Source: Novosphingobium resinovorum (lineage in GTDB: Bacteria; Pseudomonadota; Alphaproteobacteria; Sphingomonadales; Sphingomonadaceae). Taken from it: DNA of 36,526 nt. The stretch is taken from positions 1 through 36,526 of the forward strand of contig NZ_BSFC01000020.1 in assembly GCF_027922145.1 (NCBI RefSeq). Direction: 5' to 3'. The translations under genes and the position numbers were made by a program. Each line of letters begins with the position of its first letter. Position 1 is the first letter of the stretch. Below are positions 1 through 7,290 of the stretch, piece by piece. A model generated the notes under the pieces. The model saw nothing but the letters and a program-made list of their open reading frames with translations. It was not told the DNA's origin and searched no databases.

Positions 1-57
1 TTCATATCCACCAAAACCCACGCCTCCCTGCGGGCTTCAGCGCTTTTCACAGACGAC
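1..57 (+). repeat. Terminal inverted repeat, left copy
   Basis: These 57 bases are the exact reverse complement of the last 57 bases of the window. After one mismatch five further bases also match, then similarity ends. Exact coincidence with both window ends suggests that the sequence was cut where it enters a repeat present elsewhere in the genome, or that it is a true transposon terminus. One reading frame through it is open, but I do not recognise a protein. Confidence 0.9.
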
Positions 58-100
58 CAGCTGAAATGTCCTCCTTCTGTAGCGCGACGATTACGGAGTC

Positions 101-163
101 CGGCGCATTGCCTCAATAGAATCGTTCCCCAAGGCGTGATCGTTGCCTCATCAAGAATGCTCC
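101..163 (+). repeat. Left inverted repeat of the insertion sequence
   Basis: It matches the reverse complement of 1799-1865 with a few mismatches and a one-base slip. It contains two copies of a TTGCCTCA...GAAT unit starting about 35 bases apart (108 and 143). Such tandem subrepeats usually are transposase binding sites. The same two-unit architecture is seen at the other end. Confidence 0.8.
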
Positions 164-190
164 CGAGGATGTTGAGAGTGGAGCAAGAAA

Positions 191-1675
191 ATGAGGAAGG
201 TCAGCATGACGACGCGCGACGACATTATTGCAGCAACTGGCGAGCGGTATCGAAACGCTGATCGCGCGACTCGGGGGAAGATCCTCGATGTGTTCACGGC
301 CATTACCGGCTTTCACCGTAAGCACGCGGCGCGCATCCTGCGCGCAACAGCGCGGCGTAATCGGTGCGCGCCAAGACCGGAACTGCGTCTCTACAACGAC
401 GAGATGGATAGCGCGCTGGTGACGCTGTGGGAGGCCTCTGACCGGGTCTGCGGGAAACGGTTACACGCAATGCTGCCGCTGCTTGTCGAGGCCATGGAAC
501 GCCATGGACACATGACCCTGCTGCCAGCCATCCGGGCTGGGATCCTCACCATGAGTGCGGCGACGATTGATCGCCGTCTGGCGCCGTTTCGCGAAGGGGC
601 CAAGCGCCGGCGACGGGCACCACCTTCGGCTGCAGTGAAGGCGGCAGTCCCGGTCCGCACCTTCGCCGATTGGGGTGACCCGTTACCTGGGTTCTTTGAG
701 GCCGACTTGGTGGCCCATTCGGGTCCGTCTGCAGATGGAAGATTTGTCCAGACCCTGACTCTCACGGACATTGCCAGCGGGTGGACCGAGACGGTGCCGA
801 TTCCGTTCCGCGAGCAAGGGCTTCTGGTGCAGGCACTGGTCAAACTGCAGCGTTCACTTCCGATGCCGATCCTTGGGCTGGATACTGACAACGACACGGT
901 CTTCATGAACGAAAGTATTCAGGGCTGGTGTGCAATTCATCATATAACGTTCACTCGTTCTCGCCCGTATCACAAAAATGACCAGGCATGGGTAGAGCAG
1001 AAGAACGGATCGGTGGTCAGAAAGCTGGTTGGCTATCGGCGATATGAAGGGCTCGAAGCGCTCCAAATTCTTGAGAAGCTCTACACCGCATCGCGCCTGT
1101 TTGTGAACCTGCTTCAACCATCATTCAAACTGATCTCAAAGGAACGCCGTGGTGCCAAGGTAATCAAGCACTACGATAAACCGGTCACGCCCTGTCAGCG
1201 TCTCCTTGCGGATGCCCGGGTCAGCAATGCTATCAAGACACAGTTGTCGACGTTACAGGCGAGCCTGGATCCCATCGACTTGCTCGCACGCATGCGTCAT
1301 TGTCAGCAGCAATTGCTCAATCTCTCACAGGAAGATCAGGTTGAGGGGGTGATCCAGCCGGATGCGCGGCTTGGAGACTTTCTGGCCAGCCTCAAAGATG
1401 CCTGGCAGTTCGGCACCGTGAAGGAATCGGCGCGTCCACTGCGTACTTGGAGGACGCGCGCGGATCCCTTCGCGGCGACGGCAAGAGAGGTGACCGCCCT
1501 GTTTGAAAACGCCATGGGGCGAACGTCTCGTGATTTGTTCGAAATGCTCTGCGCGGAGCATCCCGGCCTGTACCTTCCGGGCCAATTGAGGACTTTCGAA
1601 CGACAGCGCAAACGGTGGCGAGCAGCAAAGGCCGACGCACTGATCCTCGGGGCCTCTGCAGTGGCGGCTGAATAG
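191..1675 (+). CDS. Transposase with integrase (rve) core
   Basis: The protein has 494 residues. It probably cuts and joins the ends of the surrounding insertion sequence. An N-terminal helix-turn-helix-like part (about 10-140) with several basic stretches is followed by an RNase H-like core. There Asp172 (FEADLVAH), Asp233 (LDTDND) and Glu269 (NDQAWVEQKN) fit the DDE triad with the usual D-N and E-x-K contexts. A long basic C-terminal tail follows. The ATG at 191 has a GGAG-like site nine bases upstream; an in-frame ATG at 206 is an alternative. Nothing suggests disruption, so the element could be active. Transposase function is clear; the exact family is less certain. Confidence 0.88.
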   Translation: MRKVSMTTRDDIIAATGERYRNADRATRGKILDVFTAITGFHRKHAARILRATARRNRCAPRPELRLYNDEMDSALVTLWEASDRVCGKRLHAMLPLLVEAMERHGHMTLLPAIRAGILTMSAATIDRRLAPFREGAKRRRRAPPSAAVKAAVPVRTFADWGDPLPGFFEADLVAHSGPSADGRFVQTLTLTDIASGWTETVPIPFREQGLLVQALVKLQRSLPMPILGLDTDNDTVFMNESIQGWCAIHHITFTRSRPYHKNDQAWVEQKNGSVVRKLVGYRRYEGLEALQILEKLYTASRLFVNLLQPSFKLISKERRGAKVIKHYDKPVTPCQRLLADARVSNAIKTQLSTLQASLDPIDLLARMRHCQQQLLNLSQEDQVEGVIQPDARLGDFLASLKDAWQFGTVKESARPLRTWRTRADPFAATAREVTALFENAMGRTSRDLFEMLCAEHPGLYLPGQLRTFERQRKRWRAAKADALILGASAVAAE

Positions 1676-1691
1676 CGGCGCGGAGAGCGCT

Positions 1692-1776
1692 CCATCCATT
1701 GCCTGTTCGCGTGCCGCTTCGCTACGCTACGCAACCCTACGCAACCCTACGCAACCCGCGAACAGGCAATGGATGG
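1692..1776. repeat. 20-bp perfect inverted repeat enclosing 10-bp tandem repeats
   Basis: Arms at 1692-1711 and 1757-1776 are perfect complements. The 45-base loop holds a 10-base unit, GCAACCCTAC, at 1731 and 1741 plus a partial third copy. It sits between the transposase stop and the right inverted repeat, so it could be a transcription-stopping stem for the transposase mRNA or a subterminal recognition structure. Confidence 0.8.
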
Positions 1777-1798
1777 AAAGATCTGGCCCACTCGGCTA

Positions 1799-1865
1799 TG
1801 GGAACCATTCTGATGAGGCAACGATCACACCTTGGGGAACATTCCTCCGTGAGGCAACACGCCGG
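1799..1865 (-). repeat. Right inverted repeat of the insertion sequence
   Basis: It is the counterpart of 101-163 in reverse orientation, again with two TTGCCTCA units. Both copies share the central block TTCCCCAAGG, one variable base, then TGATCGTTGCC. Confidence 0.8.
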
Positions 1866-2042
1866 CCATCGTAGTTGTCGCCGCGCATCCTTCGCTGCAG
1901 CAGGCGCGGCGCGCAGGTCAGCGCCCCAGTGGAGAAGGGCCTGCCGGGGCGCCGGCATTGCGATGTCGGCGCCCCGAAGACTGCTGCCTGGGACAAGGGC
2001 TGGTACCAGCGGGATCGTAAGGCGTCGCAACCAGTTGGTTTG

Positions 2043-3431
2043 TTAGATTAGGCTAATCTTTCGGGGCGCTTGAGGGCTTATCAGAGCCGAGAGTAGCTGA
2101 AGACCGCGCTGCAACCGCTCTCGTGATATACTTCCGCCAATCGACACGCGTAGCGCAGTCGCACTAGGCATTGCGGGATCCACCGCAAATGCTTCGCCCG
2201 CAATGGCCGAAAGGCCGTGCTGACGCAGAGCATCCGCAATATGCCGGGTATCAAGGTCCGCAGGGACTTCTAACCAGAGATGATATCCGTATTCCGGCGC
2301 GCGAAACGAACCAGCCGGAAGATATTCGCGAGCGAGCGCCTGACGGATAGATGCCTCGGTGCGAACTTCCTCGATCAGCCTGTGAAAGGCACCGCTGTGC
2401 AGCCATTGCGTGACTATCGCAGCGTTCAAGGGAGGTGCCATGATGGCTGTTTCGTGCATATCGGCAGCAAGACGCCACGCGCCAGCGACGTCAGGAGCAC
2501 GCAACCAGGCTACACGCAGGCCCGGGGTAAGCACTTTCGAGACGCTCGCAATGTACCAGGCATTTGTTGGCGCAAGGGCCGCGATCGGCACCAGCGGCTG
2601 GGCAGGCAGCAAGCCGTAAGCGTCGTCTTCGATCAACAGAAGCTGATGCTGCGTAATGACCTGTGCGATCGCCGCTCGGCGGTCGGCCGGCATGCTGACG
2701 GCAGTGGGATTATCGTTGGTGGGGACCAGGTACACACCCCGCACGGCTGCTGCGGAACATGCGCTGTCCAGTGCCTCCGGAAGCAGCCCGTTTTCGTCTG
2801 ACGCCACCGCGACCAACTCGATGCCGTATCTGCGGGAAAGCGCAAGCAGGCCAGGGTAAACGTAAGGGGCTACAGCCAGTCTATCGCCGGCTCTGAGTTC
2901 CGCGCTAAAAATCGCATGGAGCGCATTCTGACCGCCAGCAGCTACCAGTACGCTGTCCTCAGAACACGGGATGCCGCGCCCTGCCAGCATATCGGCACCT
3001 GCCTTGCGCGCCGATGCGGCGCCGCCACTGCGCTGATACTGAAACGGAAGTACGCCGTGTTCGGGTGTCAGCAAGGCAGAAGCACAATCCCGAAAGGCGC
3101 TTGCAAGGGACCCGCCAAAGTCTTCAGGGGGAGCATTCATTCCCGTATCGCCGGCGTCCGGAACGCGAATGCCCGACACCACTGATGCTTTGGAGCGTAC
3201 GAAGCTTCCGCGTCGACCACTCCCTTCCACAAGGCCAAGGCGCTGTGCTTCCCCGTAGGCACGGGTAATGGTCGTGAGGTCCAGCCCCAGAGTTTCCGCC
3301 AGCAGTCGTTGAGGGGGCAGGCGGTCACCCTCGCGCAGTTTCCCTGTATCGATATCACGAGCGAGCGCCTCGGCGATCGCGAGGTACTTGGGACCGCTCA
3401 CCGTGGCTATATCGGGAATCCAGCTTTGCAT
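2043..3431 (-). CDS. MocR-type transcriptional regulator (GntR HTH fused to aminotransferase domain)
   Basis: The protein has 462 residues. A GntR winged helix-turn-helix spans about residues 12-78, with the typical segment LPPQRLLAETLGLDLTTITRAY. A fold-type I aminotransferase domain follows. The probable PLP-binding Lys299 lies in SVSKVLTPGLR, with NPT at 241-243 and EDDAYG near 268-273, so the cofactor site looks intact. MocR proteins (PdxR, GabR, TauR) use PLP or a PLP adduct to control vitamin B6, GABA or taurine genes; which of these applies here cannot be read from the sequence. It is the last gene of a minus-strand run that starts with the DUF983 gene, and no enzyme target lies beside it. 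The insertion sequence at 0.1-1.87 kb may have separated it from former partners. Confidence 0.9.
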   Translation of the reverse strand: MQSWIPDIATVSGPKYLAIAEALARDIDTGKLREGDRLPPQRLLAETLGLDLTTITRAYGEAQRLGLVEGSGRRGSFVRSKASVVSGIRVPDAGDTGMNAPPEDFGGSLASAFRDCASALLTPEHGVLPFQYQRSGGAASARKAGADMLAGRGIPCSEDSVLVAAGGQNALHAIFSAELRAGDRLAVAPYVYPGLLALSRRYGIELVAVASDENGLLPEALDSACSAAAVRGVYLVPTNDNPTAVSMPADRRAAIAQVITQHQLLLIEDDAYGLLPAQPLVPIAALAPTNAWYIASVSKVLTPGLRVAWLRAPDVAGAWRLAADMHETAIMAPPLNAAIVTQWLHSGAFHRLIEEVRTEASIRQALAREYLPAGSFRAPEYGYHLWLEVPADLDTRHIADALRQHGLSAIAGEAFAVDPAMPSATALRVSIGGSISRERLQRGLQLLSALISPQAPRKISLI

Positions 3432-3468
3432 GATGACCTTCTAAACGCCTTTGACGCTGCTTGAGCTG

Positions 3469-3807
3469 TCAGTCTCGGTGATAGAATGCGGGACGCCCGG
3501 CAAGGACATTCCTTGCCATTTCCCCGCCATCGTACAGCGCAAGCGATCCGGCAGAGGCCATATCGTCCCAGAACCCAGGGTCAGCATACTGACGAAGGGC
3601 GACTTCGTATCGTTCAAGTCGAACGGTCTCTGCTTTCAGCAGATCGGCGGCAGTCTTGATCTCTGGAAAATCTTCGGCCTGGCCGTTGCGGATCATGCTG
3701 GAAAGATCCGGTCGATTGATGGCATCGTAAAAGCACGAGACGAGCCGGGCCGCCAGATTGATACTCCCATGCGTTTTCGAGACCGCTGAAGAAGGCGGGT
3801 CCCCCAT
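3469..3807 (-). CDS. Small conserved-looking protein, unknown function
   Basis: The protein has 112 residues. I do not recognise a family. The start is set at the ATG one base after the stop of the upstream DUF983 gene, with a GAGGAG ribosome site inside that gene's last codons. An earlier in-frame ATG (3837) would lie inside the neighbour. The composition is that of a soluble, mainly helical, acidic protein without signal peptide or membrane segment. Tight coupling suggests co-translation with the DUF983 protein, and the MocR gene follows after 37 bases. Confidence 0.6.
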   Translation of the reverse strand: MGDPPSSAVSKTHGSINLAARLVSCFYDAINRPDLSSMIRNGQAEDFPEIKTAADLLKAETVRLERYEVALRQYADPGFWDDMASAGSLALYDGGEMARNVLAGRPAFYHRD

Positions 3808-3808
3808 A

Positions 3809-4237
3809 TCACTTCTCCTCGCTTTCTGCCCGGGCATGCAACTGCGCCCAAAGGTTCTCGGTGCCGGCTTCCTGCGCCTTGTTCACGTACTGCGACGCGA
3901 CCAGCCAGCCTTTGATGTATTGCAAGGGAAGGACGCATCCGAGCGCCATCAAAGGCGCGGACGTGAAAAGATGCACCCAGAAAGGCGGCTCAAACGCGAC
4001 CTGCAGCCAGACGACGAAGAATGTCAGCGGGAACGCGACAATACACAACGAGAAGAAAGCCGGGCCGTCGTCCGGCGCGGCGAAATTGTAGCTGAGCCCG
4101 CAATTTGGACACGTCGTTTGCAACTTGAGCCACTTGCGGAACATGGATGCCTTTCCGCATTCGGGGCAGAGCCCCTTCAATCCGCAGTGAAATATCCAGC
4201 GTCCTTTGCTGGCAGATGCGTCATTCGAGTCCAACAT
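3809..4237 (-). CDS. DUF983 family membrane protein with zinc-ribbon-like cysteines
   Basis: The protein has 142 residues. Near the N-terminus GLKGLCPECG (Cys24, Cys27) is followed by TTCPNCGLSY (Cys43, Cys46), four cysteines fit to bind a metal. The segment DDGPAFF and two hydrophobic stretches (about 59-80 and 86-108) follow. This order is the signature of DUF983 proteins, small inner-membrane proteins common in alphaproteobacteria. Their function is not established; some lie near cytochrome oxidase genes, which are absent here. A good promoter lies upstream (TTGCAT, 17 bases, TATATA on the minus strand). It heads the run DUF983, unknown, MocR. Confidence 0.85.
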   Translation of the reverse strand: MLDSNDASASKGRWIFHCGLKGLCPECGKASMFRKWLKLQTTCPNCGLSYNFAAPDDGPAFFSLCIVAFPLTFFVVWLQVAFEPPFWVHLFTSAPLMALGCVLPLQYIKGWLVASQYVNKAQEAGTENLWAQLHARAESEEK

Positions 4238-4275
4238 GGGACAGCACCTCGATAGGTCTAACTGATTCTCACTCC

Positions 4276-4304
4276 TATATATGACATGCAGTTAAACCAT
4301 GCAA
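4276..4304 (-). promoter_or_regulatory. Probable sigma-70 promoter of the DUF983 gene
   Basis: On the minus strand TTGCAT and TATATA are separated by exactly 17 bases, about 40 bases upstream of the ATG at 4237. Three CATGCA hexamers (4285, 4298, 4309) lie across this promoter and could be a regulator binding cluster. Confidence 0.5.
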
Positions 4305-4314
4305 TGACCATGCA

Positions 4315-5186
4315 TATAGGCATACAATTTAGACGTGTAGGCACGGACAGGATCAATATGAAGCAGCGGCGCGCGGGATATCTCGAGAAGGTAGGGTAAT
4401 TGCGCCGCCATATTGCATGGACTGTATCCATACAAATGTTAAATTTGCGGAGGCGCATACGCATCTCGATCGAACGCTTCAACGCTGTCTCGCAGCGCCC
4501 CGTCTCAGCCCGTAAACCTGTATCGAGACCGCACCGCGCTCTCGCTCGGCGTGAATACCCCTTGGCACTAATAGCCCCGGTGGATGGCCGGGATCGAAAC
4601 TGAAGGCCAGATGCTGGGCATGATCGTCACGGCAGGGGTCAAGCAGCAATGCATGTTCGGCCTGGAGATTCGTTCCTAGCCCGGTCGCACGAACGCCCGA
4701 TGCGGCCACGGGGAAGCTGTCCAGTTTCCCGGACCGCCGGGTCAGCAGCTTTGCGTGCGCGGCGACCTCGGCAAGGCCTGCAGAAACGACAAAAACCTTC
4801 TGCTTTCGCTGCCCTCTTGAGTGCTCGAGCATCTACGATGCCGCTTCTGGTCGACCTAATCGAAAGTGTCTTGCCCAAAGCCGAAGGAAACGATGGCGGT
4901 GCCGGTCGGTCGCGTTTACCCGGCACCTGTCGCCGCCATTAGCATTATCACCCGATCCTGCGGACATCAGCGCCGCGCGGCGTGTCATGACCATTATATA
5001 GTGCGCGAGGATCGTTGATCGAACATCCCGCCAATCCCGAATGACTGGCCCGTGATGCTCGTTTTGCTTCGACGGTTCAGGGCCTTCCCGACCTTGGCCG
5101 GCGATGAGCGGTGGTCCTCAATCCTCATTAATCCCTTGGACGCCGACGCCGGTGACCATGATATCACCGTGCTCATGGCCATGTGG
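4315..5186. other. Gene-poor stretch, no convincing gene
   Basis: About 870 bases separate the DUF983 promoter from the toxin-antitoxin promoter. Open frames occur on the minus strand around 4479-4926, but they overlap each other in different frames, lack good ribosome sites and match no family I know. Two of them read like pieces of one decayed protein split by a frameshift, which I cannot prove. A small hairpin GGTGA/TCACC lies near 5151-5168. Confidence 0.5.
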
Positions 5187-5215
5187 TTGAAAAAGCTTCG
5201 TGTCTGCGGTATATG
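5187..5215 (+). promoter_or_regulatory. Sigma-70-like promoter of the Xre-RES pair
   Basis: TTGAAA (5187-5192), a 17-base spacer and TATATG (5210-5215) precede the antitoxin ATG at 5241 by about 25 bases. This is one of the best promoter matches in the window. Confidence 0.65.
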
Positions 5216-5240
5216 AAACTGATTGAACAGGAATGATCCA

Positions 5241-5822
5241 ATGACACGCCTGGCGAATTCTGGATTTGTAGACCCCGATCAGCTCCTCCGGGACCGTATC
5301 ATGGCGAGCGCGGAGCGCATCATCAAGTTGATGCCGGCTTCCGCCAAGGCGGCGGCCATCCGCAGCATCGATGTACCCAGTCTGGTATTCAACCTCGCGC
5401 GCGGTATCCCCGCTGTCGAAACCGATAATCCCGAGGCGGCAGAGAAGCTCACGAAAGCCATTGCCTTCAAGCGGCGCATGATCGATGCTGCAGGCGGCGC
5501 GCTGACCGCTGAGAAGGTGCGAGAGCTGCTGGAGCATAAAACGATCCAGGCCGTTTACAAGGCGGTCAAGGACCGCCGACTGCTGATGGTCGAGGACAAC
5601 GGGACCAAGCTGTTCCCGGTTTTTCAGTTCGACGGCAATACGATCCTCCCAGGGGTCGCCCGCGTACTGAGTGCTGTTCCGCAGACCGGTGGTTGGGCCA
5701 TCCTTCAATTCCTCGTGGCGGGAGATGAGGGGCTCGATGGCAGGAAGCCTATCGATATGCTGCGCGGCAGCGCGGCTGAAATCGATCTCGTGGTGCGTTT
5801 CGCCCAAACACTCGAAGACTGA
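5241..5822 (+). CDS. Antitoxin of the Xre/MbcA/ParS family
   Basis: The protein has 193 residues and probably neutralises the RES toxin encoded six bases downstream. The C-terminal third (GGWAILQFLVAGDEGLDGRKPIDMLRG, then a short acidic helix) has the layout of the MbcA/ParS/Xre toxin-binding domain (DUF2384-like), with the G-R-x-P-x-D-x-L-R motif. The N-terminal 120 residues are helical and probably hold the DNA-binding and dimerisation part. A TTG at 5223 would add six residues; the ATG at 5241 with AGGA nine bases upstream is preferred. Gene order antitoxin then toxin and a strong promoter upstream fit type II modules, which usually repress themselves. Confidence 0.8.
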   Translation: MTRLANSGFVDPDQLLRDRIMASAERIIKLMPASAKAAAIRSIDVPSLVFNLARGIPAVETDNPEAAEKLTKAIAFKRRMIDAAGGALTAEKVRELLEHKTIQAVYKAVKDRRLLMVEDNGTKLFPVFQFDGNTILPGVARVLSAVPQTGGWAILQFLVAGDEGLDGRKPIDMLRGSAAEIDLVVRFAQTLED

Positions 5823-5828
5823 TTTGGG

Positions 5829-6416
5829 ATGGCTGGGACAGGCAGGATGCCTGTGGCGACGATCGCCACGGGCAGGGTACTTCATCGCATTCACGGATCC
5901 GCAGTCGCGGCCAGATGGTATGGCCGCAAGGATGCGACGTGGCGCTGGGATGACCCTGATCGTAAATTTGGCGTTCTCTACCTCGGGAAGACGCTTGTCG
6001 GTCCATTTGCCGAAACGCTTTTGCGCGCGCCGGCTGAAAGAGACATCCTTTGGGAACAGATTGCGCGCAGGCGTTCCGCCAGTTTCACGGTGATGCGGCC
6101 GGTGCGTCTCGCCAAGGTTCACGGACCAGGCCTGGCGTGGTTCAGGACCACGTCGGCGGGGGTGTCTGCAGATTTCGATCCTGTAGACAATCCTGGCGCT
6201 TATGGCGTGCCGCAGCAAATCGCGGCACAAGTCTTCCATGACACCGATCTGGACGGCATTCAGTATCGATCGCGGTTCGACAGTGACGAGTTCTGCATAG
6301 CGCTCTTCGATCGTGCTGACGGCGCGATATCGTTGAGCTCCGAAGGTAACCCGATCCCCAAGGAGTGGGCGGAAAAGCTCCTTGGCAGTCGAGGTTACAA
6401 CCTGATTGAGTTTTGA
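5829..6416 (+). CDS. RES-domain toxin, predicted NAD+ phosphorylase or hydrolase
   Basis: The protein has 195 residues. RES toxins such as MbcT and Res destroy cellular NAD+ and stop growth when not bound by their Xre/MbcA antitoxin. The family's conserved polar residues can be placed: Arg20 (VLHRIH) or Arg39, Glu62 (PFAETLLR) and Ser148 (IQYRSRFD), with the GVLYLG strand before the Glu helix and DGIQYRS strand before the Ser. No frameshift or missing motif is seen, so the toxin is probably functional. The ATG at 5829 follows the antitoxin stop by six bases; an in-frame ATG at 5847 is a possible alternative. No strong ribosome site is visible, consistent with translational coupling. Confidence 0.85.
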   Translation: MAGTGRMPVATIATGRVLHRIHGSAVAARWYGRKDATWRWDDPDRKFGVLYLGKTLVGPFAETLLRAPAERDILWEQIARRRSASFTVMRPVRLAKVHGPGLAWFRTTSAGVSADFDPVDNPGAYGVPQQIAAQVFHDTDLDGIQYRSRFDSDEFCIALFDRADGAISLSSEGNPIPKEWAEKLLGSRGYNLIEF

Positions 6417-6440
6417 CTGCGTCCATAACGCGACGGAGCC

Positions 6441-6599
6441 GTGTCCGTCGTCATGCTTTCGGCGACGGAATATGCGCGCCTTTCTCAATTCAATCACGTG
6501 CCGATGGATGTTGCTGAACTAGGCGTCGATGCGATCGAGGCCATCCGGGTTGCCGATCAAGTCCCAGGTTCATTCCGTGCGAATGGACTTCTGGAATAA
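6441..6599 (+). pseudogene. Phd/YefM-type antitoxin remnant (C-terminal part)
   Basis: About 52 codons in one open frame read AVSVVMLSATEYARLSQ and on to a TAA at 6597. This resembles the end of the first domain and the start of the second domain of Phd/YefM antitoxins (normally VVLMSxEEYERL). An in-frame TAA lies a few codons upstream at 6426, so the N-terminal DNA-binding half is missing. No toxin gene follows before the IS200-type element. It is probably a leftover of a second toxin-antitoxin module. Confidence 0.55.
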
Positions 6600-6744
6600 C
6601 CGACCTAGCCGGCTCCGCTGATATCAGCGTGGGGCTGTTGCGGTCGGGATTTCGAGAGCTTCACCCCCATTTCGGATCCGCAGGGTTTGTTCCTGCTATT
6701 TAGAGTCCTCTTTCGGGGAGGAACCCCTCCGACTTCCAGTCGGA

Positions 6745-6760
6745 TACTGGCTTCAGCCGT
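6745..6760 (+). repeat. Left subterminal hairpin of the IS200-type element
   Basis: TACTGGCTTCAGCCGT matches the right-end copy at 14 of 16 positions and can fold with a TTCA loop. TnpA recognises such imperfect hairpins in single-stranded DNA. Confidence 0.6.
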
Positions 6761-6773
6761 AGACTCGCGTGCA

Positions 6774-6847
6774 AGCCTGTAACCTCGGGAAAAACGGAAG
6801 ACCGCCTGAAGGGCGTAAGTCTTCCGTTTTTCCCGAGGTTACAGGCT
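6774..6847 (+). promoter_or_regulatory. 29-bp perfect stem sequestering the tnpA ribosome site
   Basis: Arms at 6774-6802 and 6819-6847 are perfect complements, with a second small CGCC/GGCG stem in the 16-base loop. The right arm ends on the base before the tnpA ATG (6848) and contains its GAGG ribosome site. In mRNA the ribosome site would be buried, as known for IS200, where a 5' stem-loop represses TnpA synthesis. The stem here is unusually long and perfect. Confidence 0.85.
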
Positions 6848-7267
6848 ATGCGCTACAAGAGCGGTTGTCACACGACATTCCATCATCGCTATCATCTCGT
6901 CTGGGCACCCAAGTATCGCTTCAAGGTGCTCCATGGCGACGTGCGCCTGCGGGTCCGGGAAATTATCAGGCAAGTTTGCGCCGAGATGGGCGTGACGATC
7001 ATCAATGGGGCACTGTCGAAGGACCACGTGCACATGTTCGTCGAAATCCCGCCGCACGTTTCCGTCAGCGATTTCGTCCGCCGTGCCAAGGGGCGATCGT
7101 CACGGAAAATCCAGCAGGAGTTCGAGCACATCCGCAAGCGGTATTGGGGGCAACGCTTCTGGCAACGCGGCTACTTCTCGACTACCTCCGGCAACATCAC
7201 CGATGACATCATCATGCGGTATCTCGAAAAGCATACCCACAAGGATGGCTTCAGCCCCGCCGCATGA
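6848..7267 (+). CDS. tnpA: IS200/IS605 family transposase TnpA (Y1 HUH)
   Basis: The protein has 139 residues, normal for the IS200 group. It cuts and rejoins single-stranded element ends through a 5'-phosphotyrosine. The HUH motif is His60-Val-His62 (KDHVHMFVEIPP). The catalytic tyrosine is probably Tyr125 in NITDDIIMRYLE, after the conserved GYFSTTSGN. The N-terminal YHLVWAPKYR segment is also typical. All motifs are intact. Translation is probably held low by the perfect stem ending at the start codon. Confidence 0.95.
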   Translation: MRYKSGCHTTFHHRYHLVWAPKYRFKVLHGDVRLRVREIIRQVCAEMGVTIINGALSKDHVHMFVEIPPHVSVSDFVRRAKGRSSRKIQQEFEHIRKRYWGQRFWQRGYFSTTSGNITDDIIMRYLEKHTHKDGFSPAA

Positions 7268-7270
7268 TCC

Positions 7271-7286
7271 TACCGGCGTCAGCCGG
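7271..7286 (+). repeat. Right subterminal hairpin of the IS200-type element
   Basis: TACCGGCGTCAGCCGG folds as ACCGGC, loop GTCA, GCCGGT, and matches the left copy at 6745-6760. It starts three bases after the tnpA stop, the usual place for the right-end hairpin. Confidence 0.7.
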
Positions 7287-7290
7287 TCAG

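Larger units (their letters stand above)
101..1865 (+). mobile_element. Insertion sequence with rve-type DDE transposase, about 1.77 kb
   Basis: A single transposase gene lies between long imperfect inverted repeats near 101-163 and 1799-1865. The element therefore looks structurally complete. The exact outer termini are uncertain because the similarity fades gradually, and I could not find a convincing target-site duplication. The family looks like those filed under unclassified (ISNCY-type) elements with an integrase-core transposase; that assignment is an inference from domain order. Confidence 0.75.
6728..7290 (+). mobile_element. IS200-type element, single tnpA gene
   Basis: A Y1 HUH transposase gene is bracketed by subterminal hairpins at 6745-6760 and 7271-7286 that share the same 16-base pattern. 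A further stem lies at 6728-6744. The size of about 0.56-0.6 kb fits the IS200 group (tnpA only, no tnpB). These elements transpose as single strands and make no target duplication, so exact ends cannot be fixed by eye. Confidence 0.8.

Noticed and set aside
1..57. Tn3-type 38-bp terminal repeat
   Set aside because: The sequence does not begin with the GGGG-type Tn3 consensus, and no tnpA or resolvase of that family is present.
4479..4926. Overlapping minus-strand open frames that might be a frameshifted gene
   Set aside because: No motif or family could be recognised in either frame and no ribosome site was found, so no gene is called.
5118..6497. 459-residue open frame on the minus strand
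   Set aside because: It lies opposite the Xre and RES genes, which have motifs, a promoter and normal gene order; its composition is Arg/His-rich and no family fits.
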